A stretch of DNA of 64,000 nt, taken from contig OX465282.1 in the NCBI GenBank assembly GCA_949987705.1, positions 78,666,070 to 78,730,069 on the forward strand, written 5' to 3'. Positions 9,982 through 19,526 of this stretch are shown one piece after another. Source of the DNA: Thereva unica. Taxonomy: Eukaryota > Arthropoda > Insecta > Diptera > Therevidae. Numbering within the stretch: position 1 is the stretch's first letter; each line of letters begins with the position of its first letter. The translations under genes and the position numbers were made by a program. The notes beneath the pieces are model-generated. The model was not told the DNA's origin and did no database searches. It saw nothing but the letters and a program-made list of their open reading frames with translations.

Positions 9982-10014
9982 GTAAGTATATTGATCAAAG
10001 GTTGTTTTACGATA

Positions 10015-10233
10015 TCAATTATTTATTTTTAGGATATTACGGCTGAACACATTAATCGTTCTCAAATTAACTGTTTTTTTCTCATTTTTATTTCTTTTAA
10101 TTCTAAGTATCTTTGAGTTTATTAATGAAACATTTGAGCCGGAATCGTAAATTCCAATAGCTTCCAATGTGTCATTTAATAGTATTTTAAGTTTGATTAA
10201 TGGTAGAATTGTAAGTTTTTTGGATCCTTGCAA
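10015..10233 (-). pseudogene. gypsy protease N-terminal fragment
   Basis: The frame has IGIYDSGSNVSLINSKIL, in which DSGS is the aspartic protease catalytic motif. It overlaps the end of gag and breaks off at the insertion. It would cleave the Gag-Pol polyprotein. Confidence 0.75.
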
Positions 10234-11351
10234 TTTAGCTCTACTTCCAGCTCGGAGTTGTTAACGTGCTTTATCTTGTCTTCTTTATCCTTAAACCAAC
10301 ATGTATATTCTGGGTGATAACGTATGCCTTTGTTTTTTTCTTTACAAATCTTACATTGTTGTTTTTCGATTGTTACTTTGGTGTTATAGTCTCTATTCTT
10401 CTTTCTTTCAAATTTCTTTTTATCAACAAGATGTTCCAACTTGCCTATTTCATTGTAAAGATCTTCAGTCTCTTCTAAAGTTTCCTTATCTATCAAATCA
10501 CATATGAAGTTTGGCAGGCCAGCTGCGATGAGGTCTATCAAGGTTCCTTTATCAATCGTATTTCTCACTTCTAATAGTAATCTTTCTTTTTTTATGGCGT
10601 AATCTAATAGGGAGCCTGTTTGGTATCTGAAAGAAAGAGCATATCTGATAGGAGACCAACCTTTGTTTGCGAATGTTTCACAAAACCGTTTCCTCCATGT
10701 TTCCCATTGAGACTCTACCGTAAATTTCATCAACATGCAGCTATACCAATCATTACAAGTTTTTTCTAGAAAAAATTTTAGAACTTCAATTTTCTGCTTG
10801 TCTTGAATTATTCTAAGACGTTCGCACTCTTTCTCGAATTCATTAATCCACTGGTGAGGATTCGAGTTCTTGCTTGTGAATTTTTCAATCATAAAATCAT
10901 GTGCTAATTTTCCTAAATTTTGTACTTCAGAGTCTTTCTGCTTTTCTTCCAATAATTTTTCTAATAACTTGACCATTGATTGATCTGCACTATTTTCAGC
11001 TGTAGTAGGGGTTTTTTCCTCTTCAATTTCTTCTAGGAGGTACTCATTAAATTGTAAGTTTTCCTCCTCATCTAAATAAGTTTTAGATAATTCGTTGGAA
11101 AAGCTAATCCAAACTTTTCTTGATTGATGTCTTTTTTTTAACGTGTTCTTTACTTTTGGAAATGTTGCTGTTTTTACCAGCTCCGTGTGTAAAGATGTTG
11201 GCTGATATTCATATGGTAAGCTGAACGTGCGGTTCCCAGGTGTCCCTATTGACGTTAGGCACAAAACGTTTATCTTACCGTCTGAAGCACTTTTGATGGT
11301 AAAGTCAAACCGTAACTTTTCCATTATTTTATTCTTTTGCGAATCTTCCAC
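10197..11351 (-). CDS. gag: gypsy copy 1 Gag, 384 codons, reading frame intact
   Basis: Capsid/nucleocapsid protein of the AT-rich gypsy element. The N-terminal third is basic, then comes an acidic linker (EEIEEEK). The capsid-like region around residues 150-290 has WINEFEKECERL, EVLKFFLEKTCNDWY, WETWRKRFCETFANKGW and ALSFRYQTGSL, matching insect gypsy Gags I know. A C-terminal CKICKEKNKGIRYHPEYTC acts as an unusual single Cys/His cluster. The frame is intact although pol is heavily decayed. It starts near 11351 and overlaps the protease frame at its end. Confidence 0.8.
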   Translation of the reverse strand: MEDSQKNKIMEKLRFDFTIKSASDGKINVLCLTSIGTPGNRTFSLPYEYQPTSLHTELVKTATFPKVKNTLKKRHQSRKVWISFSNELSKTYLDEEENLQFNEYLLEEIEEEKTPTTAENSADQSMVKLLEKLLEEKQKDSEVQNLGKLAHDFMIEKFTSKNSNPHQWINEFEKECERLRIIQDKQKIEVLKFFLEKTCNDWYSCMLMKFTVESQWETWRKRFCETFANKGWSPIRYALSFRYQTGSLLDYAIKKERLLLEVRNTIDKGTLIDLIAAGLPNFICDLIDKETLEETEDLYNEIGKLEHLVDKKKFERKKNRDYNTKVTIEKQQCKICKEKNKGIRYHPEYTCWFKDKEDKIKHVNNSELEVELNCKDPKNLQFYH

Positions 11352-11586
11352 CTAAGAATGTTGTTTTATAATGCGTAATATTTTTCCTTTCTGGACTAGA
11401 AATAATAAAACGAATAGTTTCTCTGTAAAAACAAAGATGAGTTTTATTAACTTTTAACAATAACAATCTGTTCTTTATCTACAGCTTTTACCTGTAAAAA
11501 CAAAGAAACAACATTCAATGTTTATTATCCGCAGCCCTTCTTCTCTAGTTCTTCGCGAATCGGAGTTTTTATGTTGAATAACAAAA
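11352..11586. other. Possible 5' leader/LTR region of gypsy copy 1
   Basis: AT-rich, no ORF. It lies upstream of gag on the minus strand, where the 5' LTR and leader should be. A GTAAAAACAAAGA motif occurs twice (about 11426 and 11491). No TG..CA boundary could be fixed. Confidence 0.4.
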
Positions 11587-11817
11587 TTAATTGTGTGACA
11601 AATAAAATGTGGCAATTATAAATCGAGTGTGCTGGGTGAATTCAACTTCAATTAGGGAAGTATTATTACTCAGTGTAATTACTTTCCTTACATTTATAAT
11701 ATTTTCATTACTATTTTTTCCAAAAAAGTTATTAAGTGAAGTTATACTTTCGAATAATTTTTCAGATGGGATAGAGGAATTGTGTATTTCGTTAAATATT
11801 TTAAATTTATCTGCCAT
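11587..11817 (-). pseudogene. Probable LINE ORF1 C-terminal fragment
   Basis: A 76-codon frame beginning MADKFKIFNEIHNSSIPSEK with an ELxxSITSLNNFF-like helix and EVEFTQHTRFI. It lies just downstream of the ORF1 zinc-knuckle frame in the same orientation and resembles C-terminal tails of such ORF1 proteins, so I place it in the same LINE. No motif proves this. Confidence 0.4.
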
Positions 11818-11857
11818 GGTTGATTTTTAAAACATTATAAAATTTGAAGAAGTATGA

Positions 11858-12651
11858 TTAATAATTTAATGGGTTGTATGGATAGTCCGGTTTGTTTATC
11901 TTCTTGTTTCGCATGTAATGGTATGTCTCACAAACCTTAAAGTGGTCTGCTGAATGGTTAGTATTTCTTTTTGCTGATTGAATAGAGTTCTTCCTTTTTT
12001 GTTGTTTGGAGTTAAATTTGGAGCAGTTTGTGCATGTCTTTTTTGATGCCTTAGTACAGTTTTTGTAGAAATGAGCACCCGCGCAATACAAACAAACTGA
12101 ACCATTATTACACTTTTTGGTGCTATGACCATAGATGCCACAGTTTTTACAAATATATACATTAAAGTCGCCAATGACTTGACAACGATTGCAACTTAAA
12201 AAAAACTTTCCTATTGAACATAATTGCACTATATGCACTAGCATTAACTTCAAGAATTAAACTCCATGCTCCTCAATTTGTGTTTATACTTATAAATGAC
12301 TTTTATTTCATGATTTTCCTTTACATTATTCCTTTCTTTGAGATCACAAATAATTTCGTCATCACTGCATTTACTAATATCAAAATCGATATTAATGATG
12401 TGAATTCTAGGGTTGATAAGGGTTTTTAATTTGACATCACATTGAATATTGCTCATTTCATTAATAAAATAAATTGCTTTGTTGTCATTTTCAGAGTTGC
12501 ATTTAATGATTATCTTGTCCTTTCCTTTAATACATTTGTTTACCTGTAAATTTTTCTTTGAGTTTAGTTTTTCCACAATGCTTGTATAAGTTTTAGTAGT
12601 ACTGGTAGTATCAGTAGCGGTTATGATGATACTCGGCACTTTCGGCGGCAA
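11858..12651 (-). pseudogene. Jockey-type LINE ORF1: RRM-like part and zinc knuckles
   Basis: Two overlapping minus-strand frames together read as a retrotransposon Gag-like ORF1. At 12250-12651 a basic segment (SIVEKLNSKKNLQVNKCIKG) leads into an RRM-like domain with INPRIHIINIDFDISKC. At 11858-12253 CCHC knuckles follow: CKNCGIYGHSTKKC, CLYCAGAHFYKNC and a third CTNCS-like cluster. It binds element RNA. A frameshift near 12250 separates the pieces. The N-terminal part continues at 12621-12902 and, beyond the RTE insertion, at 16070-16334. Confidence 0.75.
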
Positions 12652-12902
12652 TACAATCGGTTTAGTGTTTTGACAGGCTTGAGCATATGTGTATTTCTGT
12701 GTTGATGTATCACTAACTCTAACACAACATGATGATCAATTTTCTCAGTTAAAAGAATATTGTTGTTTTTTAATTCCACATTTAAATCATTTAAGGTATT
12801 TATTCTTTTGGGGGGCGAACGGCTAACAAAGACCTTGGAAGGTGGTGACACCCGATTTGTCACTACTGTAAAAATCCGAGAAGATCCACTGCATACAAAC
12901 AC
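12621..12902 (-). pseudogene. LINE ORF1 middle fragment (left of RTE insertion)
   Basis: The frame contains TVVTNRVSPPSKVFVSRSPP, a Ser/Pro/Lys linker, and an NDLNVELKNNN segment before shifting into the RRM-like frame. It is cut at about 12903 by the RTE element. Confidence 0.5.
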
Positions 12903-12905
12903 CTA

Positions 12906-15900
12906 GCAGACCTGTTAGCAAGTCCTAATCCCACCTCCCCGCGGTGCCCCCTGGGGTACTTCTTCGGAAGGAGCTAACGGGAGACGGGCGAATGGCGAGC
13001 TCTCTGCGCCACAAAACAGAGTTTTAAGTCGGTTGGGCTGAGGGTTAGCAACCCGCTCCCATAAAAAAACACCATTGCTACGAATCGGCAAACAATGCCT
13101 CGGAACCGGATGGACAACACGACGACGACCTTTGCTTTTCGAACAAGGACACGAATCGGATCATGGAATGTGAGAACACTGCTGGCTGAGGGACGGCTGG
13201 ATGAAGTCCTCAACGAGATGAATCGATATAAAATCAAGATCATGGGACTTAGCGAGACCAGATGGCCCGATGCGGGGGAACATATCTGCCCAAATTGTGA
13301 GTCCTTCTTATATTCTGGGAGAAATGAAACTGAAAGCCGTAGGAGTGGCGTTGGCGTAATACTCACCAAAGAAGCCAGGTCCAGCCTCATTAGCTGGTCA
13401 CCAGTTTCTGAGAGGATTATTACCGTGCGCCTGCGTACCAGGCTAAGAAGTACTACGGTAGTCCAATGCTATGCTCCAACTGAAGACGCAGAAGATGACA
13501 TCAAAGACGAGTTCTATATGCGACTGAATGAGGTTTTTCGCTCTATTCCAAGGGGAGACATCATTGTATTAATGGGTGACTTAAACGCACAAATCGGCCG
13601 CGACAACACCGGTCTTGAACAAACAATTGGAAAACAAGGCCTAAGCCAAGTTACCAATAACAATGGTGAGCTTTTCGTTGACTTTTGTAGTTCCCATCAA
13701 CTAATGGTAGGTGGAACTTACTTTTGCCACAAGAAGATACACAAAGAGACCTGGGTATCACCCGATGGTAGAACGAGAAATCAGATAGATCACGTGGCCG
13801 TCAGCCGCAGATGGAGAACCATTCTGGAGGATGTCAGGAGCTTCAGGGGAGCGGACACTGGAAGCGACCACCATTTGGTAGTAGCAACTATTCGCCTTAG
13901 AATCGCTGCAATCAGAAACGTTCAACGCGATGTTATAAACCGTAGACGGTTTAACGTTGACCTTCTGCAGGAGACCGCTAAAAAGCGAGAATTTGCTGGA
14001 AACCTGCAGCAAATATTAAACCAGCAAACCGTTTCTGACGACACAAATATTGAAGAGCTGTGGAGTAGAACAAAGGGCGCTATATTGACGGCTGCGGAAA
14101 CGAGCGTCGGTTATGTCCAGAGAAACATGCAACATTGGATCTCGGACACTACCTGGCAAAAAATAGAACGCAGGAGGGCCCTCAAAAATAACGTAAACTC
14201 TACAAGCGACCCGGAAAGACGTCACCAACTTGAACGGGAATATTCCCAATTACACCGGGAAGTAAAGAGAAGTGTGCGGCGTGATAAAAGGCAGCAGATA
14301 AATGAGCTCGCAGAAAAAGCGGCAAACACAGGCAACAGTAAAGTGCTGTACCAAATTACTAAACAGCTCTCGGGAAAGCACTCTACTAAAAAGCATGCCG
14401 TAAAGAGTGCGGATGGGAGGCTGCTGTGCAGCGACGAGGAGCAACTCCAAAGATGGAGAGATTACTTCTTCGCCGCCCTGAATGGTTCACTTGCACAGGA
14501 ACCTCAGGAAAACAGCAACAATGCACAGCCGATAAGAATCAACACCCGGGCCCCATCCAAGACGGAAATAGTAACCGCAATTCATGCGATGGCCAATGGT
14601 AAAGCAGCTGGAAAAGATGGCATCCCGGCAGAATTGTTGAAAGCCGATTCAAGCCTCATAGCAGATGCGCTTCAGCCAATCCTTGAAATAGCATGGAACA
14701 CCTGTACCTTTCCGGAGGATTGGACGGAAGGTATCATAGTCAAAATACCCAAAAAGGGGGACCTAACAATATGCGACAATTGGAGAGGCATCTGTTTACT
14801 ATCTACTGTGGGTAAAATCTTGTCCCACGTTATATTATCAAGGATAAGAGAGGCAGTAGACCGAACGCTTAGAAGACAGCAGGCCGGATTCAGGAAGGGC
14901 CGCTCATGTATAGACCATATTAACACCTTGAGAATCATAGTGGAGCAGTCTACTGAATTCCGATCCCCCCTTTACCTTGCTTTCGTAGATTATGAGAAAG
15001 CGTTCGACTCGGTTAATAGGAGCTTTATATGGCAGGCATTACGGCGACGTGGACTGCCTGATAAAATAATAGAATTGATAAAAGCCCTTTACAACAATTC
15101 CAAATGCAGAGTTCTCCATAATGGAAAATTATCCGACAGCTTTGAGGTGAATTCAGGAGTACGACAAGGATGTCTACTTTCGCCATTACTATTTCTTATA
15201 GTAATAAATGACATCCTTGTCGACGCTCTAGATAATAGAACAGGCGGCATACAATGGGGTTTGCTAGACCGCCTTAAGGACCTCGACTACGCGGATGATA
15301 TCTGTTTGCTGGCCCACAGACATCAGGAGCTAATAAACATGTTAAACAATTTGGCAACAGAAAGTAGTCTAGCAGGCTTAAGGCTGAATCCGAACAAAAC
15401 CAAGGAAATGCGGATAAATGCAAACACACTTGAACGAACTGCGCTGAATAACCGTGACGTGGAACTGGTAGATAAATTCTGCTACCTCGGTAGCATTATT
15501 ACCGAAAATGGCGGTACAGAAGAAGACGTCAGTTCCAGAATAAATAAAGCACGAGGCGCATATGCATGCCTGTTCCGCATATGGAGATCAACGGAGATCT
15601 CAACTAACACCAAATTGCGGCTGTTCAACTCCAACGTTAAGGCAGTTCTTTTGTACGGTTGTGAAACATGGAAAGTCACCCAATTCATCACAGGGCGCCT
15701 ACAAGTCTTCATCAACAGATGCCTGCGTCGTATCCTAAAAATCCGCTGGCCAGATAGAATTTCAAATGAAGAGCTATGGCGCCGTGCCGGCCAAGAAAGG
15801 ATAGACGACCAAATCAGGCGAAGGAAATGGAATTGGTTTGGCCACACCTTGCGACGCGATAACGAAAACCTAGCCAAACAGGCCCTTGACTGGAACCCGC

Positions 15901-16085
15901 AAGGATCCCGTCGAGTTGGAAGACCTAGAACAACGTGGAGGAGGACCCTACTAGCAGAGGCCGCAACAACTGGGAGATCCTGGTCAGAGCTGAGAGCTGT
16001 CGCGCAAAACAGAGTCCGCTGGAGGGCAACTGTTTCCGCCCTATGTCCCATGAGGGATTAAAGGGGCACAAAGAAGAAAGAAGAT
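12906..16085 (+). mobile_element. Apparently full-length RTE-clade LINE
   Basis: A GC-richer ~190-base leader (12906-13094), one long intact ORF and a very short 3' end with AAGAAGAAAGAAGA-type tail are the plan of RTE LINEs. It splits the minus-strand LINE ORF1 (pieces at 11.9-12.9 kb and 16.07-16.33 kb). No certain target-site duplication was found. The intact ORF suggests a recent insertion. A related fragment is at 24165-24290. Confidence 0.85.
13095..16061 (+). CDS. RTE-clade endonuclease-reverse transcriptase, 988 aa, intact
   Basis: Replicase that cuts target DNA and copies its RNA by target-primed reverse transcription. The APE endonuclease starts with IGSWNVRTL (about residue 23), has GLSETRW, GDLNAQIGR, and ends with GSDHHLVVA near residue 260. 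The RT begins around residue 480 with AAGKDGIPAELLK, then VDYEKAFDSVNR, SGVRQGCLLSPLLF and catalytic LDYADDICLLA near residue 735. The C-terminal region has KWNWFGHTLRRD and a VGRPRTTWRR signature characteristic of RTE elements. ATG at 13095 is the first in frame. No stop or frameshift is seen. Alternative: another APE LINE clade, less likely given the C-terminus. Confidence 0.93.
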   Translation: MPRNRMDNTTTTFAFRTRTRIGSWNVRTLLAEGRLDEVLNEMNRYKIKIMGLSETRWPDAGEHICPNCESFLYSGRNETESRRSGVGVILTKEARSSLISWSPVSERIITVRLRTRLRSTTVVQCYAPTEDAEDDIKDEFYMRLNEVFRSIPRGDIIVLMGDLNAQIGRDNTGLEQTIGKQGLSQVTNNNGELFVDFCSSHQLMVGGTYFCHKKIHKETWVSPDGRTRNQIDHVAVSRRWRTILEDVRSFRGADTGSDHHLVVATIRLRIAAIRNVQRDVINRRRFNVDLLQETAKKREFAGNLQQILNQQTVSDDTNIEELWSRTKGAILTAAETSVGYVQRNMQHWISDTTWQKIERRRALKNNVNSTSDPERRHQLEREYSQLHREVKRSVRRDKRQQINELAEKAANTGNSKVLYQITKQLSGKHSTKKHAVKSADGRLLCSDEEQLQRWRDYFFAALNGSLAQEPQENSNNAQPIRINTRAPSKTEIVTAIHAMANGKAAGKDGIPAELLKADSSLIADALQPILEIAWNTCTFPEDWTEGIIVKIPKKGDLTICDNWRGICLLSTVGKILSHVILSRIREAVDRTLRRQQAGFRKGRSCIDHINTLRIIVEQSTEFRSPLYLAFVDYEKAFDSVNRSFIWQALRRRGLPDKIIELIKALYNNSKCRVLHNGKLSDSFEVNSGVRQGCLLSPLLFLIVINDILVDALDNRTGGIQWGLLDRLKDLDYADDICLLAHRHQELINMLNNLATESSLAGLRLNPNKTKEMRINANTLERTALNNRDVELVDKFCYLGSIITENGGTEEDVSSRINKARGAYACLFRIWRSTEISTNTKLRLFNSNVKAVLLYGCETWKVTQFITGRLQVFINRCLRRILKIRWPDRISNEELWRRAGQERIDDQIRRRKWNWFGHTLRRDNENLAKQALDWNPQGSRRVGRPRTTWRRTLLAEAATTGRSWSELRAVAQNRVRWRATVSALCPMRD

Positions 16086-16334
16086 TCTTTTATTTAATTC
16101 ATCGCTCAGCTTGCACAGATTTTTGATTTGGTTTTGTAACACTTTAAAATCTCTATCATACTCATTGCGTTTTTGCTTTTGTGTACTGTAACTGTTCATA
16201 GTTTTCACTAAATCTTCATTGCGCTTTTCCAATTTACTGTTTTTTGTTAATAACTCCTTAATTATGAGTTTTAATTTACCAGCTGAGGTTTCAATATTGA
16301 AGTCAGGAGATTTAGTAGTGGTTATGCCAGTCAC
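16070..16334 (-). pseudogene. LINE ORF1 N-terminal coiled-coil fragment (right of RTE insertion)
   Basis: From MTGITTTKSPDF at 16334 the frame forms a Lys/Glu/Leu-rich heptad-like coiled coil (KLKLIIKELLTKN, KLEKRNEDLVK, LQNQIKNLCKLSDELNKR), as expected at the N-terminus of a Jockey-type ORF1 that trimerises. The frame then runs into the RTE 3' end. It is the other half of the ORF1 at 11858-12902. Confidence 0.65.
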
Positions 16335-16626
16335 GTTACTATACTAGTAATGATAAACTGCACCACAAAATAAACAAAAAGAAGAGTTGCACTTTTTAGA
16401 ACAGCACGTAAAATTATAATTTGCAAGTGTAATCGGCGGGATCGAATTCCGACCATCCGTCGCTGACGCCATCACGATCACAATATATACCTACTTGGAT
16501 TAGTTAATTAACTTAATGATTGATTCAATTTATGTCCCCTTTGTTTTTGGATGGTTAACGTTTATTGCCTCTGAAAATTGACACACTGTTTCTCGCTATT
16601 TATGCTTCGAAATTGCTGAGTGCAAT
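16335..16626. other. Probable 5' UTR/flank of the split LINE
   Basis: No ORF. It lies upstream of the ORF1 start on the minus strand, so it may include that LINE's internal promoter. Nothing else recognised. Confidence 0.35.
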
Positions 16627-16629
16627 ATA

Positions 16630-17063
16630 AGCCGTGTTTTTTTAATGAACTATGTAGGTCTTCTCCATACAAATCTCAAAACCCAGGTTTTCTCGGGGTT
16701 TCTGTCGAGGTTTTGGGAAATTTCTTAATTCGCATATTGCTTACTTTCGGGGGTTGGCATGCTGCATACTTTATTTTCGCGGGTTGGCATGCTGCATACT
16801 TTCGGGTGTCGGAAAGACGTAATTTAAAAATAAAAACAACAGGAAAGTGATGAGAGCAAATTTATAACAAATAATTGATTTTTTAGAAACATATTTATTA
16901 TTTTCTAGCGAGGATTTCGTGTAACAGTGCAAAAAATAACACTTAACTTCCGTTTAATTTCGTTTTTCATCGGCATCGAAATAGGCGCTACATGAAATTT
17001 CCCTTGTCGTTTTTTTAATGAACTCAAAGCTCTCAAAACCCAGTTCATTAAAAAAACACGGCT
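16630..17063. mobile_element. 434-bp MITE, 22-bp perfect terminal inverted repeats, ATA target duplication
   Basis: The ends are AGCCGTGTTTTTTTAATGAACT on the left and its exact reverse complement on the right. ATA flanks both sides (16627-16629 and 17064-17066), a 3-bp duplication as made by PIF/Harbinger elements. Inside is a 26-bp direct repeat around GGGTTGGCATGCTGCATACTT (16751 and 16784). A subterminal AATGAACTC..CTCAAAACCCAG block is itself part-inverted. No transposase inside. Family placement rests on the 3-bp duplication only. Confidence 0.85.
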
Positions 17064-17313
17064 ATAATTGTTTTCATTTTTGTGTCTATTTTTTGAATTG
17101 ATTTGGATATGCGGGGTGAAATGAAATGCCATAGTATCATCTTTCGCGCCGTGATTTTTTTGTACTTGTTCTCTGTTATAAGTTCATTGCAAACCATTAG
17201 CGAGACCGCATTTATCTTTCTAAGGAGAAACGAAGCGAAGGTATTTAAAAAAAAATGTAAGATAAATATGAGGTTGCCTATTGAACGTAGTTTTGGGCCC
17301 TCTTAGCTTGTTT
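17064..17313. other. Unannotated AT-rich sequence
   Basis: No supported gene or repeat. A short plus-strand ORF at 17103-17306 has no recognisable feature. Confidence 0.4.
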
Positions 17314-17484
17314 ATGGAGCCCATTGACAATGCCGGCTTGGGAGTGGTGGATTGGGAGGATCAACCCTTATTTGATGCCATCGACTAGCTCCTTACAGAG
17401 GTCAAGACAGAATCGCCTGGTGAGCCCGTTCCCGAAGGAGAAGGCACGCTGGAGCTGTTCGACGAGATAGATGCAGATCCCTAG
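17314..17484 (+). pseudogene. Unknown acidic C-terminal peptide with one internal stop
   Basis: From an ATG at 17314 the frame gives MEPIDNAGLGVVDWEDQPLF, a stop at 17386-17388, then TEVKTESPGEPVPEGEG and LELFDEIDADP before a stop at 17482-17484. Codon choice is distinctly GC-richer than its surroundings and the composition is strongly acidic, so it is probably a real coding remnant. I do not recognise the family. It may be the end of a LINE ORF1 or a host exon. Confidence 0.4.
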
Positions 17485-17676
17485 GATGATTTCATTTCAT
17501 TTCATTTTACTTCATTTTACTTTATTGTAATACTGTACATCAAGATTACAATTATCTTATGACGCTAAAAACGTATGTACTTAAAAATAGATAAAGCGAC
17601 ATAGTATTTATACACAAACAGATAAATAGTTAACAAAAAATATTCAACAAAAAACTGAATCAAAGCAATAAAAACT
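17485..17676 (+). other. 3' UTR-like tail after the acidic peptide
   Basis: A TTTCATTTCATTTCATTTTA pyrimidine repeat, an ATTGTAATACTGTACATC segment and an AATAAAA run just before the Bel-derived tag at 17677. It has the look of a LINE or mRNA 3' UTR inserted as cDNA. No further evidence. Confidence 0.35.
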
Positions 17677-19013
17677 AGTTGGGATGTGGGTTCGACCCTT
17701 TCGGTCCACACGATCAACTTCTCAGTATGATGGATGTTGAATATATGATTGGATATTTTAATAATAAATGAACAATAGGCAATATAGAATATATCTATAA
17801 TACTGAGAATTTGTCACAATTGTTTATCAATATTTTCGCTAAAATGTGCGCACTTACATACAAGATTAGGATGACGAAAATGTATATAAAATTGATGTAT
17901 TAATGTTTTTCGGCACCTCAATGAAGTCGATATAGTTTTTAGTTCGCGCGGTATCGTGCAGGTACAAAAATCACTTAAGTCATTTAAACCAAAAACCGCT
18001 GGACCGAATATTATAAAAATCTTTTCAGATTATATTGTCGCTAATACGCTTCGAACGGCACCTCAAGTAAGTCAATATCTTTCGTGGTTCGGGCGATATC
18101 GTGCAGGAACAAAAATCACTTACGCCGCTTAAACAAAAAAAACGGCTGGACCGAATTTTATGAAAATCTTTTCAGATCATATTTCGGTTAATACGCTTCG
18201 AACGACACCTCAACAAAATCAATATATGTAGTTTTTAGTTCGCGCGGTATCGTGCAGGTACAAAAATCACTTAAGTCATTTAAACCAAAAACCGCTGGAC
18301 CGAATATTATAAAAATCTTTTCAGATTATATTGTCGCTAATACGCTTCGAACGGCACCTCAAGTAAGTCAATATCTTTCGTGGTTCGGGCGATATCGTGC
18401 AGGAACAAAAATCACTTACGCCGCTTAAACAAAAAAACGGCTGGACCGAATTTTATGAAAATCTTTTCAGATCATATTTCGGTTAATACGCTTCGAACGA
18501 CACCTCAACTAAGTCGATATCTTTTATAGTTCGCGCGATATCGTGCAGGTACAAAAATCACTTAAGTCATTTAAACCAAAAAACCGCTGGACCGAATATT
18601 ATAAAAATCTTTTCGGATTATATTGTCGCTAATACGCTTCGAACGGCACCTCAAGTAAGTCAATATCTTTCGTGGTTCGGGCGATATCATGCAGGTACAA
18701 AAATCACTTACGTCGCTTAAACAAAAAAACCGCTGGACCGAATTTCATGAAAATCTTTTCAGATCATATTTCGGTTAATACGCTTCGAACGACACCTCAA
18801 CGAACTCGATATCAGTTTTGGTTCGCGCGATATCGTGCAGGAAAAAATGACCACATCCGTACGCACATACACACACACACACACACACACATACTTCCTC
18901 CCAATTTTTTGCTTAAAATGCTCCTGGGACCTTGAAAGATGAAAATACGTTGAAATTTTCGATTTCGATTTTCGGACCGATTACAATAACTTCCTATACT
19001 GGGAAGTTAAAAA
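17677..19013 (+). repeat. Dimeric-repeat element, copy 1 (three dimers), with Bel-Pao tag
   Basis: The block holds alternating ~147-bp half-units A and B, both containing GATATCGTGCAGG, AAAAATCACTTA, GCTGGACCGAAT and ACGCTTCGAACG, in three A-B dimers of about 295 bp (from about 17930 to 18840). A (CA)n run (about 18868-18892) and an AACTTCCTATACTGGGAAGTT end follow. The reverse-complement copy at 32754-33789 has two dimers and sits inside Bel-Pao protease coding sequence. Copy 1 still carries ~36 bp of that Bel coding DNA (17677-17713, reading TSWDVGSTLSVHTIN), so it descends from an insertion in Bel. Confidence 0.85.
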
Positions 19014-19067
19014 GAAGAAAAGTGAATTTGAGAAAAAAAAAATGAATGAATTGAGATTGAAAGAATA

Positions 19068-19526
19068 TTATTGACTAGTCAAGTGACCAAGGAGACGTTT
19101 CCTGAACACACTCAAAGACCCCGCACTCTGTATGTCGGCAGGTAGACTGTTCCATAGCTGAATAGAATGAACAAAAAAAGATCTCTGCGCAATTAAATGG
19201 GAGAATCTTGGTGGGATAAGTAGTTTTCTTCTAGTCGCGCGGCCAAGTCGAAGATACTCATGGAGATATGATGGACGGTCAGAGTGTATGAGTTTGTAAA
19301 CAAACAACATTGCTTTGAGGGATAAATACTCACCAAGTGTGCATCCCAGAACGGAGGAACGATATGGACTAATATGGTCAAATCGACGAAGATTATAAAC
19401 AAACCGTGTGCAATCATTAAAGGCTACGTTCAGTTTATCGCGACATGAGGCATCATGTGAGGGAAAGACCAGGCTGGCGTAAGTGAAGTATGGTAAAATT
19501 AAAGTTTTGATTAGCTTTGATCGAGT
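19068..19526 (-). pseudogene. CR1-like LINE ORF2 C-terminal domain
   Basis: After an in-frame stop at 19527-19529 the frame stays open: TRSKLIKTLILPYFTYASLV, DHISPYRSSVLGCTLGEYL, LRLGRATRRKLLIPP, FFVHSIQLWNSLPADIQSA. The SIQLWNSLP signature is typical of the C-terminus of CR1/Jockey-group reverse transcriptases. It closes the LINE. Confidence 0.8.

Larger units (their letters stand above)
8780..10014. other. AT-rich insertion inside gypsy copy 1
   Basis: This 1.2-kb block separates the protease fragment from the RT fragment, which should be adjacent, so it is an insertion. Its left half is very AT-rich and LTR-like without a clear TG..CA frame. It includes four spaced imperfect palindromes at about 9274-9460. 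Its right half has plus-strand splice-like signals (9716-9981). I cannot assign it to a known family. Confidence 0.5.
5774..11351 (-). mobile_element. Decayed Ty3/gypsy retrotransposon (copy 1)
   Basis: On the minus strand the order gag (10197-11351), protease (10015-10233), RT start (8219-8749), RT/RNase H (6884-7588), integrase (6217-6881) and a post-integrase domain (5774-5962) is that of a Ty3/gypsy element. It is broken by many frameshifts and stops, a ~1.2-kb insertion between protease and RT (8780-10014), and an internal inverted duplication (7911-8094). No pair of LTRs could be defined. Codon use is very A/T-rich, unlike the GC-richer gypsy at 39.9-49.3 kb, so the two come from different lineages. 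Confidence 0.85.

Noticed and set aside
13000..13392. Minus-strand 138-codon ORF over the RTE start
   Set aside because: Antisense shadow of the intact RTE ORF.
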